Source: Ornithomonoglobus_A sp045649025 (GTDB lineage Bacteria; Bacillota; Clostridia; UBA1381). From it: a stretch of 64,000 bases of DNA. The notes beneath the pieces were generated by a model. It searched no databases. It had not been told where the DNA came from and saw only the letters and a program-made list of their open reading frames with translations. Numbering within the stretch: position 1 is the stretch's first letter; each line of letters starts with the position of its first letter. Positions 1 through 8,963 of this stretch are shown here, one piece after another. The stretch lies in contig JAZRPB010000036.1 in NCBI GenBank assembly GCA_045649025.1, positions 40,641 to 104,640 on the forward strand, in the 5' to 3' direction. The translations under genes were made by a program, and so were the position numbers.

Positions 1-920
1 CCATCACTGTGCTTCACAAAAAAGTCCACACGAGATAATCCCTGACCGTCGAGTGCTTTAAATGCTCTTATAGCATATTCACGAATTGCATCTCTTGTTT
101 GTGCGGGCAGCTTTGCGGGGATTTCAAGCTTTGTTGAATTATCGATATATTTTGCATCGAAATCATAAAATTCAACCATAGGTATAATTTCGCCAACCTC
201 GCCTGCTTTCACATCTGCATTACCAAGAACAGAACATTCAACCTCTCTGCCGTCGATACATTCTTCAACAAGCACCTTTCTGTCGTAAAGAAGGGCATTT
301 TTTATTGCCTCGTACAGCTCTTGTCTATCGTGTGCCTTGCCAACACCAACCGACGAGCCTGTTCTTGACGGCTTAACAAAATTGGGATAACCAAGCTTTT
401 CTTCAATTTCCGCTACCTTATCATCAATAACATCGGTTGAGCATACTGTTACCCAATCTGCCTGAGGTATGCCTGCATCGGCAAAAACAAGCTTTGAATA
501 TATCTTATCCATAGCATTTGCCGAGGCCAAAACACCCATACCAACATATTTTATATCGGCAAGCTCAAAAAGACCCTGAATTGTGCCGTCCTCGCCGTAT
601 TCTCCGTGAAGAACAGGGAATACAACATCGGGATATATGTAAGAAACAGTGTTGTTGTTTTCAAATACAATAATAGCCTTATCGGACGTATCGGGAGATA
701 TAATAGCTTTCTTTAAGTTTTCGCTATCCTTTTCCCACGAGCCATCGGCTATGTTTTTATGGTCGCCGCTATATAATAACCATTTACCGTCCTTTGTTAT
801 ACCTATAACCGATATATTGTATTTTGTTTTATCAAGATTATTCAAAACGGAGGTTACCGAAAGTCTTGAAATATCGTGCTCGGGTGAGCGACCTCCGAAA
901 ATTACACATAAGTTCTTCAT
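1..920 (-). CDS. ddl: D-alanine--D-alanine ligase, cut by the window edge
   Basis: Joins two D-alanines with ATP to make the dipeptide that ends peptidoglycan stem peptides; cytosolic. About 306 of the usual 350 or so residues are present; the C-terminus lies beyond position 1. I translated it directly. The N-terminus reads MKNLCVIFGGRSPEHDIS, the family signature, followed by VFPVLHGEYGEDGTIQG and the ATP-grasp stretch FVKPSRTGSSVGV. The ATG at 918-920 is preceded by AGAAAGGA about 12 bases upstream. It is the last visible gene of a minus-strand run that begins near 5.9 kb. The missing C-terminal part should carry the remaining Mg-ATP ligands. Confidence 0.95.
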   Translation of the reverse strand, partial: MKNLCVIFGGRSPEHDISRLSVTSVLNNLDKTKYNISVIGITKDGKWLLYSGDHKNIADGSWEKDSENLKKAIISPDTSDKAIIVFENNNTVSYIYPDVVFPVLHGEYGEDGTIQGLFELADIKYVGMGVLASANAMDKIYSKLVFADAGIPQADWVTVCSTDVIDDKVAEIEEKLGYPNFVKPSRTGSSVGVGKAHDRQELYEAIKNALLYDRKVLVEECIDGREVECSVLGNADVKAGEVGEIIPMVEFYDFDAKYIDNSTKLEIPAKLPAQTRDAIREYAIRAFKALDGQGLSRVDFFVKHSD

Positions 921-1004
921 AGTCTTGTCTAATCCTTTCTGCTACTATATAATAATATCATACTATTTATCAGCTAAAAATTCAACCCTTTTTCAAAAAT
1001 TTCA

Positions 1005-1907
1005 TTATTTTTTCAAAAAAGTTAATATTTTCTTGAAATAGTCGGGAATATCGGAATCAAACTCCATAGCTTCGCCTGTTGATGGATGAATAAACCCTAT
1101 TGTTTTTGCGTGCAGGAGTTGACCCTCGAGATTAAATTTTTCTTTTTTTATACCATATGTTTTATCGCCCACTATGCTATGCCCCATAGAAGCCATATGC
1201 ACTCTTATCTGATGTGTTCTGCCTGTTTCAAGAACACACTCAACAAGTGTATATTGTCCAAATCTTTCAAGCACCCTAACGTGAGTTATTGCCTCACGGC
1301 CTCCGTGAACAATTGCCATTTTCTTTCTGTCCTTGGGATGACGTGCAATGGGCTTATCAATGGTTAGTTCGTCCTGGGCAATGTTGCCGTTAACAAGTGC
1401 ATAGTATTTTCGCAGTGCCTTCCTGTCTTTTAGCTGATCGGCTAAAAATATATGCGAATCATTGTTTTTTGCAATAACCAAAAGTCCTGACGTATCCTTA
1501 TCAATTCTATGCACAATCCCCGGACGCACCACGCCGTTTATTGCCGAAAGGCTATCACCGCAGTGATACAGCAGAGCATTAACAAGCGTACCGCTCTCAT
1601 TACCCGCTGCAGGATGAACAACCATTCCCTGCGGCTTGTTTATAACTATGACATCATTGTCCTCGTACACAATATTAAGCGGTATATTTTCGGGCTTTGC
1701 ATCTATGCTTTTTGGCTCGGGCAGAGATATTTCAATAACATCGCCAATGTTTAATGCCTGTTTTTTTTGTGCGGCTTTTCCGTTTATTAAAATATTTCCC
1801 TCATCGCACAGCCTTGCAACAAAGCTACGTGAAATATCACTGTTGTCGGCAATGTATTTATCAATTCGGGCTTGTTTTTCCTCAACGTTTAAAATAATAC
1901 TATCCAT
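1005..1907 (-). CDS. rluD: RluD-family ribosomal large subunit pseudouridine synthase
   Basis: Isomerises uridine to pseudouridine in 23S rRNA. An N-terminal S4-like RNA-binding domain (RIDKYIADNSDISRSFVARL) is followed by the catalytic domain with HRIDKDTSGL, which contains the catalytic aspartate, and later GRTHQIRVHMA. The reading frame stays open upstream to 1937, but I place the start at the ATG at 1907 because AAGGAT lies 6-12 bases before it and the S4 domain begins immediately. This start overlaps the end of lspA by 8 bases. The lspA-rluD order is common in Bacillota. The precise target uridines cannot be told from sequence; the RluA/C/D subfamilies are similar. Confidence 0.93.
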   Translation of the reverse strand: MDSIILNVEEKQARIDKYIADNSDISRSFVARLCDEGNILINGKAAQKKQALNIGDVIEISLPEPKSIDAKPENIPLNIVYEDNDVIVINKPQGMVVHPAAGNESGTLVNALLYHCGDSLSAINGVVRPGIVHRIDKDTSGLLVIAKNNDSHIFLADQLKDRKALRKYYALVNGNIAQDELTIDKPIARHPKDRKKMAIVHGGREAITHVRVLERFGQYTLVECVLETGRTHQIRVHMASMGHSIVGDKTYGIKKEKFNLEGQLLHAKTIGFIHPSTGEAMEFDSDIPDYFKKILTFLKK

Positions 1908-2373
1908 TTTTTGTATCCTTATCAAAGAATGTTGCATATATTGCTAAAAGTATTGCACCAACTGTTATAGCAATATCGGCAATGTTAAAAATTGCAAAAT
2001 CAACAAAGGTTGTTTCTATAAAATCAACCACAAAGCCATAAAAGATGCGGTCTATTGCGTTGCCCAATGCACCCGAAAGGAGCATTGAGAGTGAAATGCA
2101 AAGCAGCTTATGTGTTGGCTTTTTTATTATTATATACACAATTATTGCAATGCAAAACACAACTGAAATAAGTGATAAAAACTCAAGTTTTCCGTTTAAA
2201 AGACTAAAAGCGGCACCTTTGTTTTGTATATAGGTGAAGTTTATTAGGCTTGTGAATGAGCCGAAGGTTTCGCCAAGAGGTACATTTGCAAGAATGTATT
2301 GTTTGGTGAAAAAATCACTCAAAAAAAACACAAGACCAATCAAAATATATATAATTATCATATTAATTTCCAT
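1900..2373 (-). CDS. lspA: Lipoprotein signal peptidase (signal peptidase II)
   Basis: Membrane aspartyl protease that cleaves prolipoproteins ahead of the lipidated cysteine. Four hydrophobic segments are visible. The two catalytic aspartates lie in the conserved blocks GNAIDR and FNIADI, and NKGAAFSLL is the usual preceding motif. Length (about 158 aa) is normal. The start is uncertain: an in-frame ATG exists at 2409, the ATG at 2373 has AGAAAGG only 2 bases upstream, and one at 2361 has GGA at good spacing. A likely substrate in this window is the lipoprotein at 22178-23158. The stop overlaps the rluD-like start. Confidence 0.93.
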   Translation of the reverse strand: MEINMIIIYILIGLVFFLSDFFTKQYILANVPLGETFGSFTSLINFTYIQNKGAAFSLLNGKLEFLSLISVVFCIAIIVYIIIKKPTHKLLCISLSMLLSGALGNAIDRIFYGFVVDFIETTFVDFAIFNIADIAITVGAILLAIYATFFDKDTKNG

Positions 2374-2483
2374 AGCCTTTCTGCCCATAAATAGTAATTT
2401 AAAATACACGCACTTTTCGTGGGCAGATAAGGCGTATAATGGAAATTATGCACATCCGGTGCAATTAAATCCGCCGGAGGCTG

Positions 2484-2505
2484 ATAACGTGATTTATCAC
2501 GTTAT
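2484..2505. repeat. Perfect 10-bp inverted repeat between tsaD and lspA
   Basis: ATAACGTGAT and ATCACGTTAT are separated by only TT. A weaker TGCAC/GTGCA inverted repeat lies about 30 bases to the left (near 2450-2465). It sits in the roughly 150-bp gap between two minus-strand genes. There is no U-run, so it is not a classical terminator; a symmetrical operator or a processing hairpin are alternatives. Confidence 0.6.
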
Positions 2506-2522
2506 TTATCCTTGCATAAGAT

Positions 2523-3530
2523 TTATAATTTCAGGCTTGCCACTGCATTCAGGCTCATATCGCCTCTGTCGCCGTTAAGGAAGCCATAGTATCCCGCACA
2601 GGCAATCATAATTGCATTGTCGGTACACAGCACAGGGTCGGGGTAGAGAACTCTTATGCCGTGGGCACTTGCCAAACGTGACATTTTTTCTCTTAATGCA
2701 CTGTTTGCACCAACTCCGCCTGCAAGTGTGATTGTTTTAATTCCTGTTTTGTGAGCTGCTTCAATTGTATGCTCACACAGAACGTCGGTTACAGCGTCCT
2801 GAAAGCTTGCGGCAATATCTGCCTTGTTGTAGCTTTCATTGTTCTGGTCAAGCTTATGAAGATAGTTTATAACCGCAGTTTTAACACCGCTAAAGCTAAA
2901 GTCGAGTGAGTTCTCCTCCATACGCACTCTGGGGAAGTGTACAGCCTCGGGGTTGCCCTCCCTTGCAAGCTTATCTATAAGCGGACCGCCAGGATATCCA
3001 AGTCCAAGCACACGAGCAATTTTATCGAATGCCTCGCCTGCTGCATCGTCGCGGGTTTGTCCTAAAATTTCAAATTCATTGTAGTCCTTTGCTAAAACAA
3101 TGTGGCTGTGACCGCCCGATGCAACAAGACATACAAAGGGAGGCTCAAGGTCTTTGTGTGCCACAAAGTTTGCCATTATATGTCCCTTTATGTGATGAAC
3201 AGGCACAAGCGGTTTTTCAAGTGCATATGCAAGTGCCTTTGCGGTGGAAACACCAACAAGCAGTGCACCTATAAGACCGGGACCGTATGTTACCGCAATT
3301 GCAGTTATATCATCGAAGGTGACATTTGCCTTTTCAAGAGCCTCGTCGATTACTGCATCTATTGTTTCTATGTGTCGGCGAGATGCTACCTCGGGCACAA
3401 CTCCGCCGAATTTTTTGTGAATATCTATTTGTGTATTAATAACGCTCGATAAAACCTCTCTGCCATTTTTTACAACGGCGGCGGCAGTTTCATCACACGA
3501 GCTTTCTATTCCTAAAATCAATACGTCCAT
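2523..3530 (-). CDS. tsaD: tRNA N6-threonylcarbamoyladenosine transferase TsaD
   Basis: Transfers the threonylcarbamoyl group from TC-AMP to A37 of ANN-decoding tRNAs, together with TsaB and TsaE. ASKHA fold; the N-terminus MDVLILGIESSCDET is diagnostic. The metal-binding HxxxH is HIKGH at residues 113-117. The later blocks LVASGGHSH and LAGGVGANSALR are present. Length 335 aa is typical. It is followed after 5 bases by the rimI-like gene in the gene-order sense, as in many Bacillota. TsaB and TsaE are not in the window. Confidence 0.97.
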   Translation of the reverse strand: MDVLILGIESSCDETAAAVVKNGREVLSSVINTQIDIHKKFGGVVPEVASRRHIETIDAVIDEALEKANVTFDDITAIAVTYGPGLIGALLVGVSTAKALAYALEKPLVPVHHIKGHIMANFVAHKDLEPPFVCLVASGGHSHIVLAKDYNEFEILGQTRDDAAGEAFDKIARVLGLGYPGGPLIDKLAREGNPEAVHFPRVRMEENSLDFSFSGVKTAVINYLHKLDQNNESYNKADIAASFQDAVTDVLCEHTIEAAHKTGIKTITLAGGVGANSALREKMSRLASAHGIRVLYPDPVLCTDNAIMIACAGYYGFLNGDRGDMSLNAVASLKL

Positions 3531-3535
3531 TAAAA

Positions 3536-3979
3536 TTATTCTCCTAAATCTACGACCATAACAAGAGCATCTTCCTTGTTATCGCTATAATATCCCTTTC
3601 GGGTGCCAACACACTTAAAGCCGTATTTTGAATATAGCCTTTGAGCAGCAAGGTTGCTTCTTCTCACCTCAAGATTCATAGAAGTCACACCCTCACTTTT
3701 TGCAAGCTTTATCATTGCACCAATAAGCTGTGTGCCAATTCCCTGTTTTCTGTAATCGGGGTGTACGGCAACGTTTGTTATATCGCCGCTATCGTATGCA
3801 ATCCAAAATCCGCAATAGCCTATGCAATGGTCACCGTCCTTTGCAACAAGATACCTTGCAATTGAATTTTGTGCTTCAGATAAAAAAGCATCGTATGACC
3901 AAGGGACACTAAAACATAGCTTGTCAAGCTCTGCAATTTTTTTCACATCATCAAACGTCATCAACTTAATTTCTATCAT
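3536..3979 (-). CDS. rimI: Ribosomal protein bS18/uS alanine N-acetyltransferase-type GNAT protein (RimI)
   Basis: GNAT-fold acetyltransferase of the RimI family, which acetylates protein N-termini. Visible features are PWSYDAFLSE near the N-terminus, the acetyl-CoA loop VHPDYRKQGIGTQL, and NLEVRRSNLAAQRLYSKYGF. The frame opens at 4003, but the ATG at 3979 has AAGGAG about 11 bases upstream and matches the normal RimI start. It lies directly upstream of tsaD in transcription order, the usual rimI-tsaD pairing. Which protein it acetylates here is inferred from family only. Confidence 0.9.
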   Translation of the reverse strand: MIEIKLMTFDDVKKIAELDKLCFSVPWSYDAFLSEAQNSIARYLVAKDGDHCIGYCGFWIAYDSGDITNVAVHPDYRKQGIGTQLIGAMIKLAKSEGVTSMNLEVRRSNLAAQRLYSKYGFKCVGTRKGYYSDNKEDALVMVVDLGE

Positions 3980-4042
3980 TTTTGTTGTTAACTCCTTTTG
4001 CATAGCCTGAAGAAAAATTATTAAGTGTGTCGAAATAATTAA

Positions 4043-4477
4043 TTAATCCACAAGCTTTTCGGCAACGTCAACAAGTGCGTCGTATATTTGTGCGGCAGTT
4101 TCGCGGTATTCGTCTAAATCTCCGCCGTACGGGTCGCATATGTCGCCGTCTTTGCCAATGTATTCCATAATAGAGTAAATTTTTTGGGGTGCCATACCCT
4201 CTAAAATCTTTTTATGTCCCTCTGTCATAGTCAGTATCAAATCGCTTTTTTTAACCAAATCTTCACCCACAGGCTTTGAACGATGATATGTGAGGTCGAT
4301 GCCCATTTCATCAAGAGCCTTTATTGCTTCGTTGGAAGCTCTTTCGCCAATCGTAGCAAAAATTCCTGCAGATTCAATCAGTATATCTATATCATTTTCA
4401 ACTGCTATTTTCTCCATTATGGCTGCAGCCATAGGAGAGCGGCAGGTGTTTCCTGTACAAACAAAAAGTATATTCAT
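4043..4477 (-). CDS. Low-molecular-weight phosphatase, arginine-phosphatase (YwlE) type
   Basis: The P-loop is VCTGNTCRSPMAAAI, with Cys and Arg of the CX4-5R motif. The catalytic acid lies in DPYGGDLDEY. The residue after GN is Thr. In YwlE that threonine favours phospho-arginine, whereas tyrosine phosphatases have Ile there, so removal of McsB-type arginine phosphorylation is the better inference. Length 144 aa is normal. Its start is 63 bases from the rimI stop-side neighbour, same strand. No mcsB homologue is visible in the window, so the substrate is not proven. Confidence 0.85.
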   Translation of the reverse strand: MNILFVCTGNTCRSPMAAAIMEKIAVENDIDILIESAGIFATIGERASNEAIKALDEMGIDLTYHRSKPVGEDLVKKSDLILTMTEGHKKILEGMAPQKIYSIMEYIGKDGDICDPYGGDLDEYRETAAQIYDALVDVAEKLVD

Positions 4478-4599
4478 CCTATTGTGGTTTACTCCTTTTT
4501 TAATATTATAAATGGCTATTCCACACCACTATAATTATATCACTATACATATAAAAAGTCAATATAATATTAGGGTAATACCACAGAAATTATCAATAA

Positions 4600-5712
4600 T
4601 TATACAGCTTTAACTATTTTGTTTACACTGTTAACAAGTGCTATAATATCGTTCCTTGTGTTAAACACTCCAACAGAGGCACGCACTGCACCTATTTTAT
4701 GTGTCCCCAAAGCCAGATGTGCAAGCGGTGCACAGTGATAGCCTGCACGCAGTGCAAAGTTTGTGAGAAGATTTATGCTCTCGCCGCTATCGAGTGTTTT
4801 TATGTTGAAGGCAACATTGCCTATTGCATTTTCATTTCCATACACCTTAACGCCCTTTATGCTTTTTAATTCATTTTTTAAATAAAGAGCAAGCTCATTT
4901 TCGTGGTTGTATATTTTGTTAATGCCTGTGTTTAAAACGAACTTAACCCCCTCGCAAAGTGCGGCAAGTGCAGGTATGTTTTGTGTTCCGCAGTGGAATT
5001 TATCGGGCATAAGGGATGGTTGATTAATGCTTTGCGACTCACTTCCTGTGCCGCCGTAAACAAGGGGAGAGGTATCATCGGGATTTTTTATATACAGTCC
5101 TCCCGTTCCCATTGGCCCCATAAGTCCCTTATGACCTGAAAATGCAATAAAATCAGCATCAAGCACAGCGTTGTCAATATTTAGTATACCTGCAGTCTGG
5201 GCGGTATCTATTAACAATTTTATATTATGCTTTTTTGCTATTTGTGATATTTTTTCAATATCCTGTATTGTTCCGCAAACATTTGACGCATGATTTACAA
5301 TAATGAGCTTTGTGTTAGACCTTATTTCGTTTTCTATATTTTGCACAGGCACAAAACCTGTTGCATCTGCCCTGGCAATAGTATAATCACACCTTGCATT
5401 AACAGGTCTTAACACACTGTTGTGCTCCATTTGTGTTATTATTGCGTGGTCATCATTTTTTAGTGTCCCCAATATTGCAGTATTAAGAGCGTATGTGGCA
5501 TTTTGAGTAAAAACAATGTTTTGTGGTGTTTTTATGTTAAAAAGCTTTGCACAGACATTTTGCGTATCTACTATAACCTCCGATGAGCGTATACTTTCTC
5601 CATAAGTTCCTCTTGAGGCATTTGCACCGTGTTTTTTGGTATAATCATAGAGCATATTATACACTGCTCTTGGTTTATGCATTGTTGTGGAGGCATTATC
5701 GAGATATATCAT
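4600..5712 (-). CDS. Cysteine desulfurase family protein (class V aminotransferase, EGC1983 type)
   Basis: PLP enzyme of the NifS/SufS superfamily that would release sulfur or selenium from (seleno)cysteine. N-terminus MIYLDNASTTMHKP, PLP-lysine motif FSGHKGLMGPMGTGGLYI, and a putative catalytic cysteine in AGYHCAPLAH near residue 330. Length 370 aa matches the subfamily (TIGR01977) often found beside a DUF3343 gene, which is the case here: its start overlaps the DUF3343 coding end by 17 bases, implying translational coupling. No iscU, selD or selenocysteine genes are in the window, so the acceptor is unknown. Confidence 0.9.
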   Translation of the reverse strand: MIYLDNASTTMHKPRAVYNMLYDYTKKHGANASRGTYGESIRSSEVIVDTQNVCAKLFNIKTPQNIVFTQNATYALNTAILGTLKNDDHAIITQMEHNSVLRPVNARCDYTIARADATGFVPVQNIENEIRSNTKLIIVNHASNVCGTIQDIEKISQIAKKHNIKLLIDTAQTAGILNIDNAVLDADFIAFSGHKGLMGPMGTGGLYIKNPDDTSPLVYGGTGSESQSINQPSLMPDKFHCGTQNIPALAALCEGVKFVLNTGINKIYNHENELALYLKNELKSIKGVKVYGNENAIGNVAFNIKTLDSGESINLLTNFALRAGYHCAPLAHLALGTHKIGAVRASVGVFNTRNDIIALVNSVNKIVKAV

Positions 5713-5953
5713 AATATACTTTGCCCCCGTTTTCTTGTTTTTCCATATATATATTTTTAATATTTACACCTGCTGATGCAGCAAGATTGTAAACAGTATC
5801 AACTGATTTTATATCACTTTTCACACAATATGAGCAACCGCCTTTTTTTATTTGTGACGGTGTGTGTAACACAAGCGCTGGAGTGCCTGTATTGCTTTCA
5901 ATAACTCTCGATAAACGCACTGCCGAGGTTATTGAACCAATTAATATATACAT
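5696..5953 (-). CDS. DUF3343 small putative sulfur/selenium carrier
   Basis: An 85-residue protein of the DUF3343 family (putative Se/S carrier-like). It has the expected MYILIGSITSAVRLSRVI start and a central KKGGCSYCVK with two cysteines in CxxC spacing that could carry a persulfide or perselenide. It precedes the cysteine desulfurase in transcription and overlaps it by 17 bases, so the two products are probably partners. The ATG at 5953 follows GAGGTG. Role as a carrier is inferred from family and context. Confidence 0.85.
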   Translation of the reverse strand: MYILIGSITSAVRLSRVIESNTGTPALVLHTPSQIKKGGCSYCVKSDIKSVDTVYNLAASAGVNIKNIYMEKQENGGKVYYDISR

Positions 5954-5975
5954 TTTCTTTTCACCTCTTTAAAAA

Positions 5976-6022
5976 AATTTATCTTTTAGGAAATTACTAC
6001 TTTTATGATGTAATTTCCTAAA
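5976..6022. repeat. 41-bp dispersed repeat (copy 1) with a 13-bp palindrome
   Basis: Positions 5976-6016 match 52435-52475 with one mismatch. In this copy the arms TTTAGGAAATTAC (5985-5997) and GTAATTTCCTAAA (6010-6022) form a perfect 13-bp stem with a 12-base loop. In copy 2 the outer part of the right arm is lost. Both copies end about 23-25 bp upstream of the start codon of a minus-strand gene, so on the transcript each would be a 5' leader hairpin. No coding potential. Confidence 0.75.
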
Positions 6023-6064
6023 TTACAAAAAAGTCTACATATGGAAGTGAGCTGCGTAAGCGAC

Positions 6065-6086
6065 AGTCACAATAGTGACTTTTTTA
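6065..6086 (+). terminator. Hairpin plus T-run in the ldh upstream region
   Basis: AGTCAC-AATA-GTGACT followed by TTTTTT. It reads as an intrinsic terminator on the plus strand, although no plus-strand gene lies upstream of it. It therefore could be part of a leader/attenuator for ldh, or a remnant. The gap 5954-6197 also holds the 41-bp repeat; an upstream AAAAAAGTC near 6028 can pair with the GACTTTTTT end, giving an alternative structure. Confidence 0.5.
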
Positions 6087-6197
6087 TATTACTATAATAT
6101 GAGCACATTTTCAATCACGTGATAAAAGCAATAAAATGCGGAATAATAAAAATGCTGATGATAAATAATAAATAAAAATGAAAAGGAGAGATAAAAA

Positions 6198-7139
6198 ATG
6201 TTTAGAGGTAAAATTGTGGTAATAGGTGCAGGCTTTGTTGGTTCTACCACGGCATATACAATAATGTGCGGAGGTCTTTTTAACGAGATTGTGCTTATTG
6301 ATATAAACAGAGATAAAGCATATGGCGATGCAATGGATATGGCACACGGAGTTTCGTTTGTGAAACCTGTTAATGTGTATTCGGGCGATTACAGTGACTG
6401 TGTGGATGCAGATATTGTGGTTATAACTGCAGGTGCAAATCAGAACAAGGGCGAAACAAGACTTGATTTATTACAGCGAAACACAGATATTTTAAAGAGT
6501 ATTGTTATGAATATAACAAGATATGCACCGTCTGACGTTATATTACTTACCGTTTCAAATCCTGTTGATATTTTAACGTATATAACATATAAGCTTTCAG
6601 GACTTCCTAAAAATCAGGTTATTGGTTCTGGTACAGTGCTTGATACTTCAAGACTTAAGTTTATGATTAGTGCTCACACAGGTGTGGATGCAAGAAACTG
6701 CCACACATATATAATAGGCGAACATGGCGACAGCGAGGTTGCGGCATGGAGTATAACCAATATAGCGGGAATGGATATGGACGAGTATGCAAGGCATTTC
6801 GGAAAATGCACTCCAAAAGCAAGAGAGGCTATTTATCAGGAGGTAAAAAGAAGTGCATATGATATAATAGATAAAAAAGGTGCAACATACTATGCAATTG
6901 CATTGGCAGTTGAAAGGATAGTTGAGTGTATTGCAGGCGAGGAAAATTCTATTCTTACCGTATCAAGTATTTTTACGGGTGAGTATGGAATAAGCGATGT
7001 TGCTTTAAGTGTTCCCACAAAGGTGTCGGGCTTGGGTGTGGAGCATATTTTTGAGGTGCCGTTTAGCGAGGCAGAGCTTGAAGGACTAAAAAAAAGTGCA
7101 CAGACACTGAAAGAAAATATAAAAACACTCAAATTATAA
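6198..7139 (+). CDS. ldh: L-lactate dehydrogenase
   Basis: NAD-dependent reduction of pyruvate to L-lactate. Rossmann start VVIGAGFVGSTTAY; the substrate loop GANQNKGETRLDLL has Gln at the position that distinguishes lactate (Gln) from malate (Arg) dehydrogenases; DTSRL and the catalytic GEHGDSE follow. Length 313 aa is normal. AAAAGGAGA precedes the ATG. It stands alone, flanked by intergenic DNA on both sides. Implies a fermentative metabolism. Confidence 0.95.
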   Translation: MFRGKIVVIGAGFVGSTTAYTIMCGGLFNEIVLIDINRDKAYGDAMDMAHGVSFVKPVNVYSGDYSDCVDADIVVITAGANQNKGETRLDLLQRNTDILKSIVMNITRYAPSDVILLTVSNPVDILTYITYKLSGLPKNQVIGSGTVLDTSRLKFMISAHTGVDARNCHTYIIGEHGDSEVAAWSITNIAGMDMDEYARHFGKCTPKAREAIYQEVKRSAYDIIDKKGATYYAIALAVERIVECIAGEENSILTVSSIFTGEYGISDVALSVPTKVSGLGVEHIFEVPFSEAELEGLKKSAQTLKENIKTLKL

Positions 7140-7253
7140 ATTTAACTGATTTTGGTGTATTGTTTTTTTATATAATGTATGGTATAATTAACTTGTACAA
7201 AATTTGTTTTAAAAATCAAACAGCAGTATTTGTATTGAAAGAGATAAAAAGCT

Positions 7254-8084
7254 ATGAAAAAGATAATAAAAACACTTGCAATTGCAGGGGGAGCACTATG
7301 CATTGCAAAGGGCTTTGATAACCGTATTGAAACAACTGAATATAAGATTTCATCAAAAAAACTGCCAAAGGAATTTGATGGTTTTACAATAGTGCAAATA
7401 AGCGATTTCCATTGCGACACGTTTGCAGGAATAAGCGATGAGATAAAGCAGCTAAAGCCCGATATTATAGTATCAACAGGTGATTTGGCAGACGATAAAG
7501 GCTCTTATGCTCCTGCAGTGCGTTTGTGCAACACACTCACCCAAATTGCACCAATGTATGCCGTAACAGGCAACCACGATGTCTGGAGGGGAGATTATAG
7601 TCAATTTGAAAAGGAATTAACTGACCTGGGTGTTAAAACGCTGCACAATGAAAGGATAAATATAAAAAAGGGCGGTGAATGTATTTCCATTGCGGGAATG
7701 GACGACCCGTTTGCAATTTCAAATGACAGCATAACCGAAAATGTGCAGAACTCACTTGCTATGATACCTCACACGGATTTGTTTGATATACTTCTTTTTC
7801 ACAGGGCAAATCTTCTTGATGAGGTTAAGCACTATGGCTTTGATTTAATTCTTGCAGGGCATATGCATGGCGGACAGGTGCGTCTGCCGTGGGGCAGCGG
7901 TGTGTTTGCACCACGTTCAAGCGTTCTTTCAGGCAAGTCTATGCTGTTTCCAAAGTATTTTGGCGGTAAATATACCCACAAGCATACAACAATGATAGTA
8001 AACAGAGGACTTGGAAATCCAATGGTTATTCCAAGACTGTTTAACAGACCCGAGATAACTGCAATCATACTAAAATCAAAATAA
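7254..8084 (+). CDS. Membrane-anchored metallophosphoesterase (YkuE/YaeI type)
   Basis: Calcineurin-like fold: DFHCD, STGDLADD, TGNHD and GHMHGGQ supply the usual two-metal ligands. A short hydrophobic N-terminus (residues 6-20) resembles the anchor or signal of YkuE-like enzymes. 276 aa. The ATG follows GAAAGAGATAAAAAGCT, a weak binding site. Substrate cannot be assigned; related proteins act on phosphodiesters or lipid-linked precursors. Likely monocistronic. Confidence 0.87.
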   Translation: MKKIIKTLAIAGGALCIAKGFDNRIETTEYKISSKKLPKEFDGFTIVQISDFHCDTFAGISDEIKQLKPDIIVSTGDLADDKGSYAPAVRLCNTLTQIAPMYAVTGNHDVWRGDYSQFEKELTDLGVKTLHNERINIKKGGECISIAGMDDPFAISNDSITENVQNSLAMIPHTDLFDILLFHRANLLDEVKHYGFDLILAGHMHGGQVRLPWGSGVFAPRSSVLSGKSMLFPKYFGGKYTHKHTTMIVNRGLGNPMVIPRLFNRPEITAIILKSK

Positions 8085-8168
8085 AATTAATTATTTGCTT
8101 TGCCATTTTTTAGGTGGTGCAGTGTACGTATAGGATAAATTTGATGCGATTAAATGAAAGGAATAAAA

Positions 8169-8867
8169 ATGAAGGAAGCACAACTCTACAATCCCATAAA
8201 AAAGCTTTTTGAAGATTTGGGCTACAAGGTAAATGCCGAGGTTAAAGGCTGTGATGTGACTGCAACAAAGGATGAGGAGCTTATTATAATTGAAATGAAA
8301 AAGAATTTAAGTGTTGCGCTTCTTTCGCAGGCTCTAAACAGGCAAAAAAGCGGTGCCAAGGTGTATGTTGCAGTACCTACTCCCAAGAACTATTCACCCA
8401 AAACATACGGCGATACAATGTTTGTGTTAAAAAAATTAGAGCTTGGACTTATTTTTGTGTATTTAAGAGGTAATTTATCGTATGCACAAATTATTTGTGA
8501 GCCACAGGAATTTTTTAAGCCTCAAAAAAATTATGCAAAGCTTAAGAAAATAAAAAAGGAAATAGAAGAAAGAACAATAGATATGAACACGGGCGGAGTA
8601 AACGGCAAAAAAATTGCCACCGCATACACCGAAAAATGTATACATATTGCCTGCATACTCGACAAGATGGGACCGCTTAATGCACCAAGACTGAAGTTTT
8701 TTGGTGCAAATGAGAAGTGTGCAAATATTTTGAAAATGAATGTGTACGGATGGTTTGAAAAGGTGGACAGAGGTGTGTATGCCATAACCGAAAAGGGCAG
8801 ACGTGAGATTATGGAGTATCCCGAGCTTGAAAGATACTATACAGAGCTTATAGAGGATATTTCTTAA
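8169..8867 (+). CDS. DUF2161 protein, putative PD-(D/E)XK-type phosphodiesterase
   Basis: The N-terminal half has the nuclease-like pattern E-x-GCDVTA followed by ELIIIEMKK, that is the D...ExK signature, around residues 24-50. The C-terminal 80 residues look like a winged-helix (KMGPLNAPRLKFFGANEKC, ITEKGRREI). 232 aa. The start at 8169 is preferred over 8154 because AAAGGA is 6 bases upstream. Function unknown; a nuclease or DNA-associated role is inference from the fold. Confidence 0.8.
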   Translation: MKEAQLYNPIKKLFEDLGYKVNAEVKGCDVTATKDEELIIIEMKKNLSVALLSQALNRQKSGAKVYVAVPTPKNYSPKTYGDTMFVLKKLELGLIFVYLRGNLSYAQIICEPQEFFKPQKNYAKLKKIKKEIEERTIDMNTGGVNGKKIATAYTEKCIHIACILDKMGPLNAPRLKFFGANEKCANILKMNVYGWFEKVDRGVYAITEKGRREIMEYPELERYYTELIEDIS

Positions 8868-8963
8868 TAAATTTTAAACTATTTATGTGAACGGTTGACT
8901 TTTAAATATTGATTGTTTAAAATATAATGTGGAAATATTGATTTTGTTTAAAAAGGTGATATT

